64,000 nucleotides of DNA from CAVUBL01 sp963837945 (GTDB lineage: Bacteria > Acidobacteriota > Thermoanaerobaculia > Multivoradales > DATKCC01): contig CAWIQD010000026.1 in NCBI GenBank assembly GCA_963837945.1, positions 216,024 to 280,023 of the forward strand. The letters are read 5' to 3'. A program made the position numbers and the translations under genes. The notes beneath the pieces are model-generated. The model did not search any database and was not told the DNA's origin. It saw nothing but the letters and a program-made list of their open reading frames with translations. Positions 48,187-56,900 of the stretch are shown in pieces (the first letter of the stretch is position 1; each line of letters starts with the position of its first letter).

Positions 48187-49413
48187 CTACTTCTTCGCGA
48201 AGCCGGTGACGACGTAGGAGCCGGAGCGCTGGTCCTTCTTGAGCTTGACGACGTTCTTCTTCTCGGCGTCCTCGAGCAGCTCCGAGAACGAGTTGTAGCC
48301 GTAGTAGCCCTCGTTGAACGAGGGGCGCTTCCTCTGCATGGTCTGCTTGATCATCGAGCCCCAGAGCACGTCCTTGTTCTCGCGGATCAGGGCCTGGATC
48401 GAGTCGGTCATCAGGCTGAAGGCCTCGGCGGTCTTCTTGGTCAGGCCGGCGAGCTGCGGCGCCTGCTGCTGGTCGCGCCAGATGTCCTCGTAGTAGATGA
48501 ACTCGTCGCAGTTGTCGACCAGCAGGTTCGACGAGGAGTTCTTGACCCCGATGCCGATCACGTACTTGTCGTTCTCCTTGAGCTTCGAGACCAGGGGCGA
48601 GAAGTCGCTGTCGCCGGAGACGATCACGAAGGTGTCGAGGTGCTCCTTGGCGTAGCACAGGTCCATGGCGTCGACCACCATCTTGATGTCGGCGCTGTTT
48701 TTCCCCGAGTAGTACTTCTGCGGGATGTCGAGCAGCTCGATCGCGGCCTCGTGGAACGGGCGCTTGTAGTCGCTGTAGCGCTCCCAGTCGCAGTAGGCCC
48801 GCTTGACGATGATCTTGCCCTTTTCGAGCAGGCGCTCGAGGACCAGGTTGATGTCGAACTTCTTGATGTCGGAGTCGCGAACTCCGAGGGCGATGTTCTC
48901 CAGATCGCAGAACATCGCGATCTTGCGTTCGTCGTTCACCGATGGGTTCCTTTCCGGAACGGATTCTGGGTGGGGTTCATTGGAGGTGCCGGAGAGCTCT
49001 CGGTGGACGGCGGCGATGTCGTCCGGCGTGATCTCGTGGATGGCGGGGCTGCGGGGCGCCCGGCGCGAGGGGGCGCTCTCCGGGGCGGCCTCCGGTTCGC
49101 GGGAGGGCCGCTTCGCCGGCTCGGGGCGGCGCTTCCTCGCCGGCGCTCGCTTCGCCGCCGCCGCCGGGGCGGAGGCCTCGTCCGGAGCCGGCTGCGCTTC
49201 CGCGGGCTTCTCCTTGCTCTTGCTCCGAGTCCTGGCTTTCTGGGCCTTCGTCTTCGGGGCTTCCTTCGCGGGCTCTTTCGGGGCCTGTACCTTCTCGGCC
49301 TGCGGCGCGGGCTCGGGCGCGGGCTCCGGTTGCGAGGGCGCGACGCCCTCCTTCGCCGGGCCGGGCCCGGTCTTCTCGCTGTCGGCCGTGGGCCGCAACC
49401 ACCAGGGGGTCAC
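48187..49413 (-). CDS. NYN-domain RNase-like protein with C-terminal OST-HTH/LOTUS domain
   Basis: 408 residues from GTG 49413 (AAAGGAAA upstream). Residues 1-150 are a low-complexity Lys/Ala/Pro/Glu tail. The NYN (PIN-like) domain spans about 155-300: IAMFCDLENIALGV, KNSADIKMVVDAMDLCY and FVIVSGDSDFSPLVSKLKE supply the acidic metal-binding residues. The C-terminal VLWGSMIKQTMQRKRPSFNE, GYNSFSELLEDAEKKNVVKL and SYVVTGF fit an OST-HTH/LOTUS RNA-binding domain. A structured-RNA endonuclease or regulator is likely; the target is unknown. Its stop abuts the stop of the convergent GNAT gene. Confidence 0.87.
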   Translation of the reverse strand: MTPWWLRPTADSEKTGPGPAKEGVAPSQPEPAPEPAPQAEKVQAPKEPAKEAPKTKAQKARTRSKSKEKPAEAQPAPDEASAPAAAAKRAPARKRRPEPAKRPSREPEAAPESAPSRRAPRSPAIHEITPDDIAAVHRELSGTSNEPHPESVPERNPSVNDERKIAMFCDLENIALGVRDSDIKKFDINLVLERLLEKGKIIVKRAYCDWERYSDYKRPFHEAAIELLDIPQKYYSGKNSADIKMVVDAMDLCYAKEHLDTFVIVSGDSDFSPLVSKLKENDKYVIGIGVKNSSSNLLVDNCDEFIYYEDIWRDQQQAPQLAGLTKKTAEAFSLMTDSIQALIRENKDVLWGSMIKQTMQRKRPSFNEGYYGYNSFSELLEDAEKKNVVKLKKDQRSGSYVVTGFAKK

Positions 49414-49594
49414 TGTCGGGATTTCCTTTCGTGGGGAGTCGCCGTGCCGCGCAGGACGGCGACCAAGCCGTCCGAGGGTCCGAGCGGCTCGCGGGCGATC
49501 GAGCTGAAGGTCGGTACGAGCCCTGCGCGGGGGGATCTGCGAGCCGGCGGCCAGAGAGCCGCGATCGGCAGCGGGGCGACGCCCCGAGATTTCA

Positions 49595-50017
49595 TTATAA
49601 CGGAACCGGAGTCGATCCCCCGGAATTTCCCGCCGGCCGCCCGCGCCGGGCCTCGATCGCCTCGTCGTCGGCGCCGGGGAAGCCCAAGAAGCCCTCGCGC
49701 CGGAGCATCCGCAGGAACCGTTCCACCCGCTCCTCGGCGTCCGCCGCGCCCTCGCCGAGCTCGGCGGCAAGCGCCCGGGCGACCTCGGCCGCGCTCGCCT
49801 CGCCGTCGAGCCGGAGCCAGACGAAACCGCCCAGCTCGTCGAGGCGAAGCCGCTTGACGCCGGTGAAAGCCGAGACCTTCCGGAGCAGGCCCTTGACACC
49901 CCACCCGGGCGGGATCGGACGCACGAGGACGATCCGGCCGTCGCGCTCCGTCCAGTCCGCCAGGCGCACCGGCCGGAGCCGCGCGAGCTCCTCCACCGAG
50001 GTCGTCGAACGTGCCAC
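49595..50017 (-). CDS. PqqD-like small protein
   Basis: 140 residues from GTG 50017. RLDELGGFVWLRLDGEASAA, then VARALAAELGE and VERFLRMLRREGFLGF reproduce the PqqD/RRE winged-helix pattern, in which a small domain presents a peptide substrate to a radical SAM or other modifying enzyme. No precursor peptide, radical SAM maturase or other PQQ gene is adjacent, so a RiPP or PQQ role cannot be supported; stand-alone PqqD-like proteins of unknown role are common. It lies 33 bp downstream of the OPT transporter and may share its transcript. Confidence 0.65.
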   Translation of the reverse strand: MARSTTSVEELARLRPVRLADWTERDGRIVLVRPIPPGWGVKGLLRKVSAFTGVKRLRLDELGGFVWLRLDGEASAAEVARALAAELGEGAADAEERVERFLRMLRREGFLGFPGADDEAIEARRGRPAGNSGGSTPVPL

Positions 50018-50050
50018 GCGGATCGCGGGCCCGGCGGCCCGAAGCCTTCG

Positions 50051-52057
50051 TCAGTCGATCTTCGTCGCCGGCATGCCGGCGTCACGCATCCGCTTGAGCG
50101 GCAGCCAGGCGAGCAGGTAGACGAGCACCGGGTAGACGATCAGGCCGAGCAGGAACGACGGCTGCCAGCTCGGGGTCACCGCCGCCCGCAGGCGGGCGAT
50201 GCCGGGCATGAACTCGCCGCCCAGCACCAGGAAGGCCAGGACGACGGCCATCAGCGCCTCCCCGGCGATGAACCCGGACGACAGCAGCACGCCCATGTTC
50301 TCCGCCCGGATCCGCTGCTCCGGCGAGGCCTGGGCACGGTCGAGCCGCTTCTCGAAGATCCACTTGATCACCCCGCCCACGAAGATCGCGGCGGTCGAGA
50401 AGAACGGCAGGTACATGCCGACCGCGACCAGCATCGGCGACGGCGCCTTGATCAAGATCAGGCCGACGGCGAAGAACATCCCCACGATCACCAGCGGCCA
50501 CGCCATCTGGCCGCCCACGATGCCCTTGGCCATCAGGGCCATGAGCCCGGCTTGCGGAGCCGGCAGGGCGGCCGAGCCGATGTGGTACACGCGGTCGAGG
50601 GCGGCGAGCGGCAAGGCGAGCACGGCGGCGGCCGCGATCACGCCGAAGATCTCCGCGACCTCCATCTTCCAGGGCGTGCCGCCCAGGATGTGGCCGACCT
50701 TCAGGTCCTGCATCATGTCGCCGGCGATGCCGGCCGCGCAGCACACGATCCCCGCCACTCCGAGCACCGCCGCCACCCCGTGGACGTCGGTCAGGCCGAT
50801 CGCCACCATCAGGACGGCGGAGATCAGCAGCGCCGAGAGCGTCAAGCCCGAGATCGGGTTGTTCGAGCTGCCGATCAGGCCGACCAGGTACCCGGCCACG
50901 GCCGCGAACAGGAAGCCGAGGACGATCATCACGACCGTCAGGATCAGCGAGCCGGCGTAGTTGTGCGCGAAGTACTCGTAGAGCAGGAAGATCGGGATCG
51001 CGAGCAGGGCGATCGCGCCGAAGACCTTCTTGATGTTGAGGTCCTTCTCGGTGCGCTCGGCCACCGCCCCGCTCGCCGCCATCGCGCCGAAGTCCTTGAA
51101 CGCCCTGCCGATGCCGCCGATCAGCGAGGTGCGCAGGTTCCACAGGGTGTAGAAGGCGGCGACGATCATGGTGCCCACCGCGAGCGGCCGGACCTGTCGC
51201 GACCAGACCTCGTAGGCGAGGTCGATCATCGAGTGGCCGGCGCCGAAGGCGGTCACCAGCGCCGGGTTGAGGAAGAGGGCCAGCGGCACCAGCAGCAGCC
51301 AGCCCAAGACCGCCCCGGCGAAGAGCACCGCCGAGACCCTCAGGCCGACGATGAAGCCGACGCCGATCAGGGCCGGCGAGGCCGCCGGGGTCTCGAGCAG
51401 GAGGCCGCCCGAGTAGGTCGACGGCACCCCGAACATCAGGATCGTCGAGCGCCCCAGGTTGACGAAGCGGTTGGTGTAGTCGAGGACGAGCTGGATGCCG
51501 TTCGAGTTCTTGAACAGCTCCCAGAGCGCGGCGAGCCCCATGGCCCCGAACACGTACTTGGCGCCGGTCGCCCCGCCCTGGCCCGCCTTGACGATCTCTG
51601 CGGCCGCCACGCTCTCGGGAAACGGCAGGTCGGCCTCGACCACCAGGGTGCGCCGGAGCACGATGACGAAGAGCACACCCAGGACGCCGCCGATCATCAT
51701 GATGACGGTCGATTCCCAGTAATGGATGTGGTCCCAGGCGCCGCTGATCACGAAAGCCGGAATGGTGAAGATGGCGCCGGCGACCAGCGCCTCGCCCACC
51801 GAGGCCGCGGTCCGGGCGATGTTCTCCTCGAGGATCGTGCCGCGCATGAAGGGCAGGCGCAGGGCCGCCATCGCGACCACCGCCGCCGGGAAGGTGGCGG
51901 CCACCGTCAAGCCGGCCTTCATGCCGAGGTAGGCGTTGGCGGCGCCCAGCACCACCGCCATGACGATGCCCAGGAGTACCGCCTTGATCGTGAGCTCGGC
52001 GGGCGACTGCGAGGCCGGGACGTACGGGGCGTGCTGCTTCGGTTCCTTGGGCTCCAT
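50051..52057 (-). CDS. OPT-family oligopeptide/metal transporter
   Basis: 668 residues with about 15 membrane helices. The OPT signature AYLGMKAGLTVAATFPAAVV is in the first helices, then LEENIARTAASVGEALVAGA, ADLPFPESVAAAEIVKAG, and the late SSNNPISGLTLSALLI and AGDMMQDLKVGHILGGTPWK. Bacterial OPT proteins of this branch import peptides or peptide-like metal chelates. ATG 52057 is preferred over an upstream in-frame start. Confidence 0.92.
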   Translation of the reverse strand: MEPKEPKQHAPYVPASQSPAELTIKAVLLGIVMAVVLGAANAYLGMKAGLTVAATFPAAVVAMAALRLPFMRGTILEENIARTAASVGEALVAGAIFTIPAFVISGAWDHIHYWESTVIMMIGGVLGVLFVIVLRRTLVVEADLPFPESVAAAEIVKAGQGGATGAKYVFGAMGLAALWELFKNSNGIQLVLDYTNRFVNLGRSTILMFGVPSTYSGGLLLETPAASPALIGVGFIVGLRVSAVLFAGAVLGWLLLVPLALFLNPALVTAFGAGHSMIDLAYEVWSRQVRPLAVGTMIVAAFYTLWNLRTSLIGGIGRAFKDFGAMAASGAVAERTEKDLNIKKVFGAIALLAIPIFLLYEYFAHNYAGSLILTVVMIVLGFLFAAVAGYLVGLIGSSNNPISGLTLSALLISAVLMVAIGLTDVHGVAAVLGVAGIVCCAAGIAGDMMQDLKVGHILGGTPWKMEVAEIFGVIAAAAVLALPLAALDRVYHIGSAALPAPQAGLMALMAKGIVGGQMAWPLVIVGMFFAVGLILIKAPSPMLVAVGMYLPFFSTAAIFVGGVIKWIFEKRLDRAQASPEQRIRAENMGVLLSSGFIAGEALMAVVLAFLVLGGEFMPGIARLRAAVTPSWQPSFLLGLIVYPVLVYLLAWLPLKRMRDAGMPATKID

Positions 52058-52123
52058 CGGATCTTGCCCCCGGTCGAAAAGTTTTCGGATTGTGGATGAA
52101 CCGCGCCGGATTCTACGGGCACC

Positions 52124-52182
52124 CCCCCCATCCGTCAAACCGGGGCGCACCGCGCAGCGAGGGCCCCCCATCCGTCAGACCG
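52124..52182 (+). repeat. two direct copies of a 19-bp sequence, 40 bp apart
   Basis: CCCCCCATCCGTCARACCG occurs at 52124-52142 and 52164-52182, differing at one base. It lies between the divergent OPT and pepD genes, in the position of an operator or promoter element. Confidence 0.5.
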
Positions 52183-52335
52183 ACCCGCGGCGCGCCGTGC
52201 TAGCATCGAGGCGCCCTCCGGGGCGCGACCCTCCGCCGCCCCCGGGCCATCGGACAAGCCACCGCGACCGGCCCTCGGCCGGTCCCGCCACCATCGATCG
52301 GACATCGATCCAATCCCTTCCGGGAGGCTCCCGCC

Positions 52336-53791
52336 ATGACCTTCGTCTCCGACCTCGAGCCCAAAGAGCTCTGGCAGCACTTCGACAAGATCCTCACCAT
52401 TCCGCGGGCCTCGAAGGACGAGGGGCGGATGCGCGACTACGTCCGCGAGGTCGCCTCGGCGCACGGCCTCGAGGTGAAGAGCGACCCGGCCGGCAACGTG
52501 CTGGTCGTGGTACCCGGCTCGCCCGGCCACGAGGACGCCGCCACGACCGTCCTCCAGTCGCACCTCGACATGGTCCAGGAGAAGAACTCCGACGTCGACT
52601 TCGACTTCGCGACCGACGCGATCCGGCCGCTGCGCGAGGGCGACTACCTGACCGCCGACGGCACCACCCTCGGCTCGGACAACGGCATCGGCGTCGCCTC
52701 GATGCTCGCCCTCGTCACCTCGGACGACGTGGTCCACGGCCCGCTCGAGCTCCTCTTCACCTTCGACGAGGAGACCGGCCTGACCGGCGCCGCCGAGCTC
52801 GGCCCCGACCTCCTCACCGGCCGGCGCCTCTTGAACCTCGACACCGAGGAGGAGGGCTCGGTCTACGTCGGCTGCGCCGGCGGCGTCTCGGTCGAGGTCC
52901 ACCTGCCGGTGGCGAAGACCCCGGTGCCGGCGAGCTCGGCGGCCCTGGCGGTCGCCGTCTCCGGCTTCCGCGGCGGCCACTCCGGCGTCGACATCCACCT
53001 CCAGCGCGGCAACGCCGTACAGCTCCTCGCCCGGGCGATCCACGCCGCCACCGAGATCGCGCCGGTGCGCGTGGCCACCTTCGCCGGCGGCTCGGCCCAC
53101 AACGCCATCCCGCGCGAGGCGCGCGCCGCTGGTCGTCTGCTCCGGCGGACACCGCACCGAGGTCTCCGACGCGATCCGCCAGGAGTTCACGGCGATCGCC
53201 GCCGAGTACCGGCCGGCGGACCCGGACGCCAAGATCGCGGTCGACGCCACCCCGACGCCGCCCGAGGCCTGGGACGAGGCGTCGAGCGCCCGCGCCTTGG
53301 AGCTCCTGGTCGCCCTGCCCCACGGCGTGCGCTCGATGAGCTACGACATCCCCGACCTGGTCGAGACCAGCTCGAACCTGGCGACCGCCATCCGCGGGCG
53401 ACGGCACGCTGGAGCTCCTGGTCTCGGTCACGCAGCTCGGTCGACTCGGCGAAGCGCGCCGAGGCCCGCCGGGTGCGCGCCATGGCCGCCCTGGCCGGCG
53501 CCGCCTCGGAGCTCGAGGGCGACTACCCGGGCTGGAAGCCGGACATGTCGTCCGACCTCCTGAAGGTGGTCGAGCGAGTCCACGAGCGGGTCCTCGGCAG
53601 CGCGCCCGAGGTCAAGGCGATCCACGCCGGCCTCGAGACCGGCATCATCGGCGAGAAGTACCCGGGCATGGACATGGTCTCGATCGGCCCCCAGATCGAG
53701 TTCCCCCACTCCCCGGCCGAGCGCGTCCTGATCCCCTCCGTCGAGCGCTACTGGCGCCTACTCGACCGCGGTCCTCGAAGAGATCGCGTAG
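52336..53791 (+). pseudogene. pepD: aminoacyl-histidine dipeptidase PepD (M20C), four frameshifts
   Basis: Removing four single extra bases gives 483 residues, the normal PepD length. Conserved segments in order: ELWQHFDKILTIPRASKDE, VLQSHLDMVQEKN (zinc His and Asp), TTLGSDNGIGVASMLALV, FTFDEETGLTGAAEL (catalytic Glu), LNLDTEEEGSVYVGCAGG, the lid region FRGGHSGVDIHLQRGN, then in other frames LVALPHGVRSMSYDIPDLVE and IHAGLETGIIGEKYPGMDMV. Breaks lie near 53121-53127, 53396-53398, 53430 and 53755-53762, and each behaves as a one-base insertion. The corrected stop is TAG 53789-53791. Either the gene is decaying or this stretch is badly sequenced; intact flanking codons favour the latter. Confidence 0.85.
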
Positions 53792-53856
53792 CCGGGGCCG
53801 GAAGCCGGAGGTCCATTCCCCCCATTTTCCCCAAGACGCCGGCCACGGGCGGAGGG

Positions 53857-54056
53857 GCCAAACCCCGAAGCCGCCGGTTTACGCAGGCCGGGCGCCGCCG
53901 GCGAGGAGTGAAGGAAGCCGATCCACCCCTCTCTTCCACCTCGCCGGACACGGGCCAAACCCCGAAGCCGCCGGTTTACGCAGGCCGGCGGTCCGCCTCG
54001 GGGTTTCGCCGGTCGCAGTCTGCCGCCGAAACCCCGACGGACCGCCGGCCGTGTGA
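53857..54056 (+). repeat. family B-related repeat with a different stem, plus 35-bp direct repeats
   Basis: A 35-bp sequence (from GCCAAACCCCGAAGCCG to GCAGGCCGG) occurs at 53857-53891 and 53953-53987. The second copy runs into a hairpin: left arm 53984-54007, loop CCGGTCGCAGTCTGCCGC (54008-54025), right arm 54026-54047, then GTGTG. The loop is nearly the family B loop, but the arms (CGGTCCG..TCGGGGTTTCG / CGAAACCCCGA..CGGACCG) are unrelated to the other copies yet pair fully apart from a 2-nt bulge. It lies between pepD and the deoxynucleoside kinase gene. Confidence 0.8.
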
Positions 54057-54071
54057 TGCGCCGAGCTGCGA

Positions 54072-54077
54072 TAATCT
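54072..54077 (+). promoter_or_regulatory. candidate -10 element of the deoxynucleoside kinase gene, predicted leaderless
   Basis: TAATCT ends 6 nt before GTG 54084, the same spacing as at cutA, the DUF971 gene and the methyltransferase. No ribosome binding site is visible. Confidence 0.4.
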
Positions 54078-54083
54078 CCGCCC

Positions 54084-54794
54084 GTGCCCGGCGACTCCCT
54101 GCCGTTCCACTACATCGCCGTCGACGGCCCCATCGGCGTCGGCAAGACCACCCTCGTCGAGCTCCTGACCCAGCGCTTCGAGGGCGTCAAGCTCCTGGAA
54201 GACGTCGACAACCCCTTCCTGCCCGACTTCTACCGCGAGAAGCCCGGCAGCGCCTTCCAGACCGAGCTCTACTTCCTCCTCTCCCGCTTCAAGCAGCAGC
54301 AGGACGCCATCCAGCGCGACCTCTTCGACCGCCTGCTGCTCGCCGACTACACCTTCCAGAAGAACCGCGTCTTCGCCTACCTGAACCTCGAAGACAGCGA
54401 GCTCCTCCTCTTCGACAAGCTCTACGCCCTGCTCGAGCCGCAGGTGCCGGTGCCCGACCTCGTCCTCTACCTGGTCGCCGACCTCGACACCTGCCTCGCG
54501 CGGATCAAGAAACGCCGGGCGGCGAGCCGCGCCCGGGGCGCCACCTCGGCCCCCTACCTCGACGACCTCTACGAGGCGGAGAAGGAAATCTCGCCCGAAT
54601 ACCTGGCGGAGTTGATCGACGCCTACCATCACTACTATCATTACTACGAGCGGTCCCCGCTGCTGGTGGTCGACACGCACCACCTCGACTTTCCCCAGCG
54701 GCAGGAAGACCTCGACGAGCTGGTGCACCGGCTGGCGAGGCCGATCCGGGGGACCGAGTACTTCGTACCGCTTGGATCCCGGAAAGCCCGGTGA
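54084..54794 (+). CDS. deoxynucleoside kinase
   Basis: 236 residues. The P-loop is IAVDGPIGVGKTTLVELL. LLEDVDNPFLPDFYRE, FQTELYFLLSRFKQQQDA, LLADYTFQKNRVFAYLNL (DRS/ERS-like motif replaced by LLADYTF) and the lid RIKKRRAASRARG match the deoxyadenosine/deoxyguanosine kinase family, which phosphorylates salvaged deoxynucleosides. Base specificity cannot be read from the sequence. A His/Tyr-rich stretch (AYHHYYHYYERSP) is typical of this family. GTG 54084 is used. Confidence 0.9.
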   Translation: MPGDSLPFHYIAVDGPIGVGKTTLVELLTQRFEGVKLLEDVDNPFLPDFYREKPGSAFQTELYFLLSRFKQQQDAIQRDLFDRLLLADYTFQKNRVFAYLNLEDSELLLFDKLYALLEPQVPVPDLVLYLVADLDTCLARIKKRRAASRARGATSAPYLDDLYEAEKEISPEYLAELIDAYHHYYHYYERSPLLVVDTHHLDFPQRQEDLDELVHRLARPIRGTEYFVPLGSRKAR

Positions 54795-55120
54795 ACGGTC
54801 ACCGGGTGGGACCGAGACGGAACAGAGCGTGCTGAGGTCCGGCCACCGCCAGGGGGCCTGATCCCGTTCCGCGGAACGCTCGCGGCCGGGACAGACACCC
54901 CGCTTCCCGCGGATCGGCCGCAGGCTCCCGCAGCGGAGCTCGCCGCGGCACGCACCGTCCGTAGCCCGGCCGGCGCCGGCAGGCGCCGAAGGCTCTCGCC
55001 CGGGCTCGGCGGCCCGCGTCCAGGGCCGCCGCCGGTCTCCTCCTCGATCCCCGAGAAAGCGGTACCCGTCGCGACGGCGCTCGCTCGCGAGGCTTGCCGC
55101 CGTGGAAAGGAGACCGCGTC
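54795..55120. other. 326-bp intergenic region upstream of panBCD
   Basis: No protein frame of normal composition. A GTTCCGCGGAAC inverted repeat lies near 54867, and a possible pairing GACGGCG / CGCCGTC-type lies just before the panB ribosome binding site. It probably carries the pan promoter and leader. No known riboswitch or small RNA was recognised. Confidence 0.4.
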
Positions 55121-55984
55121 GTGCCCGACACGCCGAAGAAGGTCACCGTTCCCTGGGTCGCCACCGCCCCGGCCGAAGGTCGCCGGCTGGTCATGGTGAC
55201 CGCCTACGACTACCAGCAAGGCCGCACCGTCGACGCCGCCGGCGTCGACATCGCCCTGGTCGGCGACTCCGCCGCCAACGTGGTGCTCGGCTACGGCGAC
55301 ACCCTGCCGGTCTCCCTCGACGAGCTGCTCGTCCTGGTGCGAGCGGTCCGGCGCGGCGTCTCCCGCGCCCTCCTGGTGGCCGACATGCCGTTCGGCTCGT
55401 TCCACCTGGGCGCCGGCGAGACGGTCGCCAACGCCATCCGGTTCGTCAAGGAGGGGGGCGCCGAGGCGGTCAAGATCGAGGGCGACCGGCCGGAGATGGT
55501 CGCCGCCCTGGTGGCGGCCGAGATCCCGGTGATGGCCCACTTGGGGCTCACCCCCCAGTCGCTCCACAAGCTCGGTGGCTACAAGGTGCAGGGCCGGGGC
55601 GAGGCGGCGCGCACGGCGCTGCTCGAGGCCGCCCGGCGGCTCGAGGCGGCCGGCGCCTTCTCGCTGGTGCTCGAGTGCGTGCCGTCGGCGCTCGCCGCCG
55701 AGGTCACGGCGGGCCTCGAGATCCCGACGATCGGCATCGGCGCCGGGCCCGGCACCACCGGCCAGGTGCTCGTCTACCACGACCTGCTGGGCCTCGAGGA
55801 GCGGATCGCGCCGCGCTTCGTCCGGCGCTACGCCGAGCTCGGCCGCGCCGCCCGCGAGGCGATCGAGGCCTACGCCGCCGACGTCCGCGCCGGCCGCTTC
55901 CCGAGCGCCGAGGAGAGCTACGGCGACCCGACCCTGCCGGCCGGGCCCACCGCCACCGAAAGCGTGGCGAAGCTCTACGGGTGA
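55121..55984 (+). CDS. panB: 3-methyl-2-oxobutanoate hydroxymethyltransferase
   Basis: 287 residues from GTG 55121, with AAAGGAG 8 nt upstream. Makes ketopantoate from ketoisovalerate and methylene-tetrahydrofolate. MVTAYDYQQGRTVDAAGVD, LVGDSAANVVLGYGDTLPVS, VADMPFGSFHLGAGETVANA, VKIEGDRPEMVAALV, HLGLTPQSLHKLGGYKVQGR (active-site Lys), VLECVPSALAAEVT and IGIGAGPGTTGQVLVYHDLL are canonical. First gene of panBCD; panC begins 3 nt after its stop. Confidence 0.95.
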   Translation: MPDTPKKVTVPWVATAPAEGRRLVMVTAYDYQQGRTVDAAGVDIALVGDSAANVVLGYGDTLPVSLDELLVLVRAVRRGVSRALLVADMPFGSFHLGAGETVANAIRFVKEGGAEAVKIEGDRPEMVAALVAAEIPVMAHLGLTPQSLHKLGGYKVQGRGEAARTALLEAARRLEAAGAFSLVLECVPSALAAEVTAGLEIPTIGIGAGPGTTGQVLVYHDLLGLEERIAPRFVRRYAELGRAAREAIEAYAADVRAGRFPSAEESYGDPTLPAGPTATESVAKLYG

Positions 55985-55987
55985 ACG

Positions 55988-56839
55988 ATGATCCGGACCG
56001 CTGATCCTGGCGAGCTCGCGCGCGCCGTCGACGGCTGGCGCCGGGCGGGCGCACGCGTCGGCTTCGTGCCGACCATGGGGGCGCTCCACGAGGGCCACCT
56101 GTCGCTCGTGGCGCGCGCCCGCGAGCTCGGCGACCGGGTGGCGGCGTCGATCTTCGTCAACCCGGCCCAGTTCAACGAGCGCTCCGACCTCGAGCGCTAC
56201 CCCCGGGCCCCGGAGCGCGACGCGAGGCTCCTCGAAGACGCCGGCTGCGATCTGCTCTTCCTGCCCACGGAAGCGACCCTCTACCCGCCGGGTGGGGCCA
56301 CCTGGGTGGTGCCCGAGGGACCGGCCGAGGGGCTCGAGGGCGCCTTCCGCCCCGGCCACTTCCGGGGCGTCGCGACCGTGGTGCTCAAGCTCTTCGGCCT
56401 GGTGCGGCCGGACTTCGCCGTCTTCGGCGAGAAGGACGCCCAGCAGCTCGCCGTCGTCGAGCGGATGGTCGCCGACCTCTTCCTGCCGGTCGAGATCGTC
56501 CCCGGCGAGACGGTGCGCGAGGACGACGGGCTCGCCATGTCGTCCCGAAACGCCCTCCTGGGCCCCGAGGAGCGCCGCGCCGCCCGCGTGCTCTCGCGGG
56601 CGCTCCGCGCGGCCGAGGAAGTGGCGCGCCCCGGGGGCGACGCCGGCGCCCTCCGCGCCGAGCTGCGCCGGGTGCTCGGCGAGGAGCCCCTGGCACGCGT
56701 CGAGTACGCCGAGGTGGTCGACGCCCGGACCTTCCGCCCCGTCGAGCGCCTCGACGGCGAGCTCGTCCTGCCGCTCGCCGTGCGCATCGGCGAGGTCCGC
56801 CTGATCGACAACACGAGGCTCGCGTTCCCCGGCGCCTGA
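55988..56839 (+). CDS. panC: pantothenate synthetase
   Basis: 283 residues. Joins pantoate and beta-alanine with ATP. VGFVPTMGALHEGHLSLVAR has the HxGH signature, FVNPAQFNERSDLERYPR follows, then PGHFRGVATVVLKLFGLVRP, FAVFGEKDAQQLAVVERMV and the KMSKS-like MSSRNALLGPEERRAA. It is tightly coupled to panB. Confidence 0.96.
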   Translation: MIRTADPGELARAVDGWRRAGARVGFVPTMGALHEGHLSLVARARELGDRVAASIFVNPAQFNERSDLERYPRAPERDARLLEDAGCDLLFLPTEATLYPPGGATWVVPEGPAEGLEGAFRPGHFRGVATVVLKLFGLVRPDFAVFGEKDAQQLAVVERMVADLFLPVEIVPGETVREDDGLAMSSRNALLGPEERRAARVLSRALRAAEEVARPGGDAGALRAELRRVLGEEPLARVEYAEVVDARTFRPVERLDGELVLPLAVRIGEVRLIDNTRLAFPGA

Positions 56840-56900
56840 GCCTGGAACGACACGACACCTGGAATCCCATCGAGAACGACCGAGAGACGACGAGAAGACC

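Noticed and set aside
49595..50017. PQQ or RiPP biosynthesis locus
   Set aside because: Only the PqqD-like gene is found; there is no precursor, radical SAM maturase or pqqB/C/E.
54795..55120. RNase P RNA or other structured RNA
   Set aside because: None of the conserved rnpB, SRP, TPP or cobalamin core motifs is present on either strand.
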